Source: Azolla caroliniana
Lineage: Eukaryota > Polypodiophyta
Reading direction: 5' to 3'
NCBI GenBank assembly: GCA_043228905.1
Contig: JBHGNT010000013.1
Coordinates: 8,122,001-8,186,000 of the forward strand
Length of the DNA stretch: 64,000 bases
Part shown: positions 60,306-64,000 of the stretch, one piece after another
Layout of the letters: each line of letters opens with the position of its first letter
Position numbering within the stretch: the stretch's first letter is position 1
Notes under the pieces: model-generated
Database searches by the model: none
Told to the model about the DNA's origin: nothing
What the model saw: the letters and a program-made list of their open reading frames with translations, nothing else
Made by a program: the position numbers and the translations under genes

Positions 60306-62280
60306 AGATGTTGAGTTCGACGAGATGGCATCGTGGTACTCTCTATCGACTCCGATTTCCAACTCCCAACCCAATCCCGAAGGATGAGGCCAGTGAGCCT
60401 GAACTAGTCCAAATAGAAGATGACGAGTTGGAGACTCTAGAAGAGAGTCCAGAATCGTTTCGGTTGAGCAGATCGAATGAGCGACTAGGTCAAAGTGACC
60501 AATCGGATGAGGAACCGGCGAGTAGTGGAGACTCTGTCGTGCTCTCCTCGCACAAGGAACTGAGGAGATGGTTCATGTGCAAAGAGAAAGGGAAGCGGAA
60601 AATGTCGGAATACGAAACCGGCAACATTGAGTCGGATCGGAGTGAATCTGACTCTGGCAAGGATGAAGGCAGATCTTCGGGAACGAAGTCCGAACTGGCC
60701 AAGAAGGGCCCCAAACCGGGTGATGACAAGTTATATTGGTCTTCCCGCCATAAGAACCCCGTTACACGGTGTGGGTATAATGAGTACATGGCGCATGGCG
60801 CATCACTATGCGTACATGACCAAAGTGGCGGAAGTGCGTGAGCTAGAGAGCTACGCAGAAGCGGTAAAGGGCGCAAATTGGCATGCCACTATCGAAGAAG
60901 AAATGCGGGCACTCGATGCCAACGACACATGGGACCTCGTTGACCCTCCCCGACACTGTAAACCAATCGGTTGCAAATGGGTGTACAAGGTAAAGTACAA
61001 TGCAGACGGTTCGGTTAACTGGTACAAGGCCCGGTTAGTGGTGAAGGGATACGCACAGACCCACGGAATCGACTACGATGAGACCTTCACTCTAATAGCG
61101 AAGATGACGATGGTTCGCATGGTACTAGCAGTTGTTGTGGCAAGGGGGTGGCATCTTCACCAGATGGACGTGAAGAATATGTTTCTTAAGGTAACCTTGA
61201 AGAACGGGTCTATATGATCCAACCTCTTAGTTTCTAGTCGGAGAAGTCGCTTTATGGTCTGAAACAAGCCCCCCGAGCTTGAAATGCCAAGATCATGCAC
61301 CGGTTGCGTAAGATGGGTGGGGTTTGTGACGTCTAAATCCGACTCATCGTTGTTCATCCGACTAGGTTCAGACGGTCCGGTTTGCATCTTACTTTATGTA
61401 GATAATTTAGTCATCACCGGACCCGGACTCCATGAAATTGATCGTGTCAAGGCCCAGTTGTCTGACGCATTTGAGATAAAGGACCTAGGGGACCTTCATT
61501 ATTTTCTTGTGATCGAGGTGATCCGAACCCCTGATGGCATATTGTTCTCACAAAGACACTATGTGTTGAATATGCTATACAAGTTTGGCATGACGGAATG
61601 CCGACCTGTCTCCACACCCCTGGACCAGATCCAGAAGCTTCGTCCCAACTCTGGACCAGCCTGCGATGAGAAATGGTTCTGAAAAATTGTCGGAAGCCTC
61701 ATATACCTTACAAACACTCCACCTGACATCAGTTACCCGATTGGCGCGATCATCTAGTTCATGCAGAAACCGACCGTCGAGCACCTTCAGTGCGCACACC
61801 GGATACTCCGGTATGTGAGTGACATGAAGGACTGGGGACTGTTATACCGGCATGGTATAACTGAAGAGCTAGTTGGATACACCAATGCCGACTAGGCTGG
61901 TGATGCATCGGATCGCCGATCCACCTTCGGTTACATGTTTTCTCTTGGTAGCGTAGCTGTTGCATGGAGTAGCAAAAAGCAGCCAACATTGGCTCTATCG
62001 AGCACTGAAGCTGAATACCGGGGCGCTACCAATGCCACCTATGAAGCCATCTGGCTTCGACGACTGCTGCGAGATCTCCAGATCGAGGTCCTAACCCCGA
62101 TCCTGATCCACTGTGACAACATGAGCAGCATATAGCTCACCAAGAACCCCGTATTCCATGCTTGAACGAAGCACATAGAAGTGCATTATCACTTCGTGCG
62201 TGAGCGTGTCCTAAGCGGTGAAGTCAAACTTCGGTATGTTTAGACGGATTAACAGGTTGCCGACATCTTCACCAAACCGC
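60306..62280 (+). pseudogene. Cop-K linker, RT and RNase H
   Basis: After an acidic linker (QIEDDELETLEESPESFRLS), RT reads [73 protein letters not shown], a deletion of about 40 bases, KSLYGLKQAPRA. ILLYVDNLVIT follows (61395): the second catalytic Asp of YVDD is Asn, so RT is inactive. RNase H shows [20 protein letters not shown] with the first Asp region damaged, [20 protein letters not shown] and IHCDNMSSI. The canonical end TDxQVADIFTKPL is near 62260. Confidence 0.87.
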
Positions 62281-62960
62281 TCAGATCGGACAAGTTGCAG
62301 CACTTCTCGGAGATGCTCGGCATTCAGCATCTCGATGTGCCACACTTGAGTAGGAGAACATGAAAGGGATTGGATAGCACCAGACAAGGAGCCGGAGAGG
62401 AAGAAAGAATCAACAAAGGGGGAGACTAGAGGAAAAAGGGGGCCGAGTCGACGAAGGAAGTTGGCACATCTGAACAAGTCGGAACGAGCAACAGAGTCAA
62501 GAAGGACAGAGCCGACTGGAAGGAGAAGGGCAAGACCTAGACATGGTCTGACGTGGTGAAGGGCCTGAAACCGGAAGACAAATTGGAGAACACCGACTCG
62601 GAGAAGAGCAGGAACGAATCGGAGACAACCGATTCACTTCAATAGTTGGATTCGGAGGAGCCGGATTGACTAAAGGCCAAGAGAACATGGACGCAACGGA
62701 AGTTGATGCCAACACGAAGGAACCGACAGGTCGACAAGCGTCGGAGTCATAGTAGCGAGGGAGCTTATATGGGCCTGTTGAGCAGACAAGCCGACCGAGG
62801 AGGTTGAGGTGCGCAGAACCAGAAGGGTCACGACAAACAGGACCGGACCAGATGAGGAGCGCGAGCAAGGCGGAGCAATGCCAAAAGGAGCCAGGTAGAA
62901 GAACCGGCAGCCACAGACACTAACACCACGATCCGACCTCAAGTTGAGCTTGAGGGGGAG
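62281..62960 (+). pseudogene. Cop-K charged tail and 3' region
   Basis: LQHFSEMLGIQHLDVPHLS, stop, then Lys/Glu/Thr-rich sequence, TWSDVVKGLKPEDKLENTDS (62541-62600), stop, then non-coding sequence to CTTGAGGGGGAG. Confidence 0.65.
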
Positions 62961-63378
62961 TGTTGAGCGAGCAAGCTTAACCGGATGCAATCGGTTGAAT
63001 AAGCGTGAGCCGGATTGGCATCTGGAAGGATGAGCCTGATCGGTATCCTGATGGTATCCGAAAAACAACCGACCGTATCGGAGAGTCGGATTCGAGCAGG
63101 AACCGGAAGCCTAATTGTCTTGTAGTTAGTGTCAGTTGCACGTAGGAATATTGAAGTACATGTCAGTCCTTTATGGACTTGTATAAAAGCGCTCTCTGAG
63201 CACATTCTATGCACAGAGTGTTTTTATTATTTTGAATCTACGTTTACGTTCTGCTCTCTCTATCTCTCCCGCGTATACTCTTTGTGTATTAAGCTTCCCC
63301 ATTAAACCTTCATCTTATTCTCTGTTGCTATCCGGTTGAGCCGGTTCTGTCTAACGCTTCCGCACGTTAACATTCACA
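62961..63378 (+). repeat. 3' LTR of Cop-K
   Basis: The repeat starts TGTTGAGCGAGCAAGCTTAA. AGTCCTTTATGGACT (63165-63179), TATAAAA (63182) and GCGCTCTCTGAGC keep the group layout. The end at ATTCACA is placed by comparison with sister LTRs. Confidence 0.87.
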
Positions 63379-64000
63379 ATATGGCTAGAACTATGATTAT
63401 ACCATAAAGGAGCCGACGACATATGGCGATGGATAGTTCGACAATACGAGAAAGAAGCAGTTTTGCGCGAGGCACATTGTGGTATTGCTGGCGGTCATTA
63501 TGCGGGAGAAAATTTGGAATAACGGTCTGTGGTGGCCGACTACCTCAAAAGACACAGTCGACTATTGTCGACAGTGCGATTTATGTCAGCGAACCGACCA
63601 ACGCACAGAAAAAGATAGGATGCCTCATCAACCGCAATTACCTTTGGAGCCATTCCAAAAATGGAGTCTCGACTTTGTTGGACCATTCAAACCAACAGTT
63701 GCGCGAACCGGGAATCGCTGTATTATAGTTGCCACTAACCATTGTACCAAGTGGGTTGAAGCCAAAGCACTTAAAGATAACATGGCGACATCCACAAGCA
63801 AATTTCTTTATGAGTCTATATGGTGTCGATTCGGTTGCCCAATCGAACTAGTAAGTGATTAGGGTACTCATTTTATAAATAAAATTGTACATGAGCTATC
63901 CCCTTATTACACAATGGTACATAAAAGAAGTATGTCGTACTATCCTCAAGGCAATGGATTGGCAGAATCGACAAACAAAACCTTACAAATGATTTTGTGA
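63379..64000 (+). pseudogene. Gyp-L integrase (Ty3/gypsy), runs off window
   Basis: Reading VLREAHCGIAGGHYAGEN and TVDYCRQCDLCQRTDQRTEK (H2C2 zinc domain), then FQKWSLDFVGPFKPTVARTG (first D), ELVSD, stop, GTHFINKIVHEL (second D) and YYPQGNGLAESTNKTLQMIL (E). One frame change lies near 63525 and one stop replaces Q at 63859. It is the same lineage as Gyp-E and may be the far end of Gyp-I, with most of RT and RNase H lost at the Cop-K junction. Confidence 0.88.

Larger units (their letters stand above)
58931..63378 (+). mobile_element. Cop-K: 5'-truncated Ty1/copia with internal solo LTR
   Basis: It begins mid-polyprotein at HKRIGHVNYWRLQ (integrase zinc domain), is split by a solo LTR (58967-59515), and runs through integrase, RT, RNase H and charged tail to a 3' LTR at 62961. 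Its left side joins the Gyp-I RT directly. It belongs to the TGTTGAG-type copia group. There are many stops. Confidence 0.88.

Overview
This window is nuclear DNA of a land plant, almost entirely layered retrotransposons around one recognisable host gene. Evidence for a plant: Ty1/copia elements with a TGGTATCAGAGC-type primer binding site, a chromodomain Ty3/gypsy element, plant-type LINE tails ending in A-rich tracts, and a five-exon gene with short GT-AG introns. The gypsy set is unusual for a seed plant: one element has a sushi/Tcn1-like gag, another has the RT signature FLDDxPIKG. I therefore lean to a fern or another non-seed plant, but the sequence does not prove it.

Layout. 0-2.7 kb: copia remnants. 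2.7-16.2 kb: a three-level nest, in which an almost pristine copia element (Cop-M, 6108-11574, target duplication ATTTT) lies in the reverse transcriptase of a chromovirus (Gyp-A, 3286-13978), which lies in another gypsy element (Gyp-B1). 16.2-20.0 kb: Cop-G, a scrambled copia with an RNase H segment inside gag. 20.0-23.3 kb: gypsy integrase debris, a coiled-coil frame, a 53-bp minisatellite and two LTRs. 23.3-34.8 kb: Gyp-C, a gag-only element whose 3' LTR is split by the full-length reverse-strand Gyp-B2 (26417-33500). 34.8-43.5 kb: Cop-D remnant, then Cop-F (36946-43482, target duplication CAGAC), itself carrying a solo LTR. 43.5-48.7 kb: LTR and LINE fragments and AT-rich DNA. 48778-51417: the host gene, a 699-residue membrane protein I do not recognise. 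51.4-53.5 kb: 3' UTR and intergenic DNA. 53.5-64 kb: gypsy Gyp-I/L split by a 5'-truncated LINE and by Cop-K, which itself holds a solo LTR (target duplication TTCAG).

How it works together. Only Cop-M keeps all its parts open (LTRs, primer site, gag-protease-integrase-RT-RNase H) and its two LTRs differ at two positions of 676, so it is recent. Gyp-B2 is nearly complete but has a 14-nt RT deletion and several stops. The rest is decayed. The TGTTGAG-type copia group (Cop-D, F, G, K) shares three features beyond the standard retrotransposon parts list: paired inverted repeats on either side of the TATA box, a stem-loop enclosing the polypurine tract and LTR start, and an in-frame charged tail after RNase H, most with a TWSDVVKGLK-like motif. 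Several gypsy-type LTRs carry an antisense tRNA-like A-box/B-box cassette. These are the observations most worth testing.

LTR ends are firm where a target duplication is given; other boundaries are estimates.
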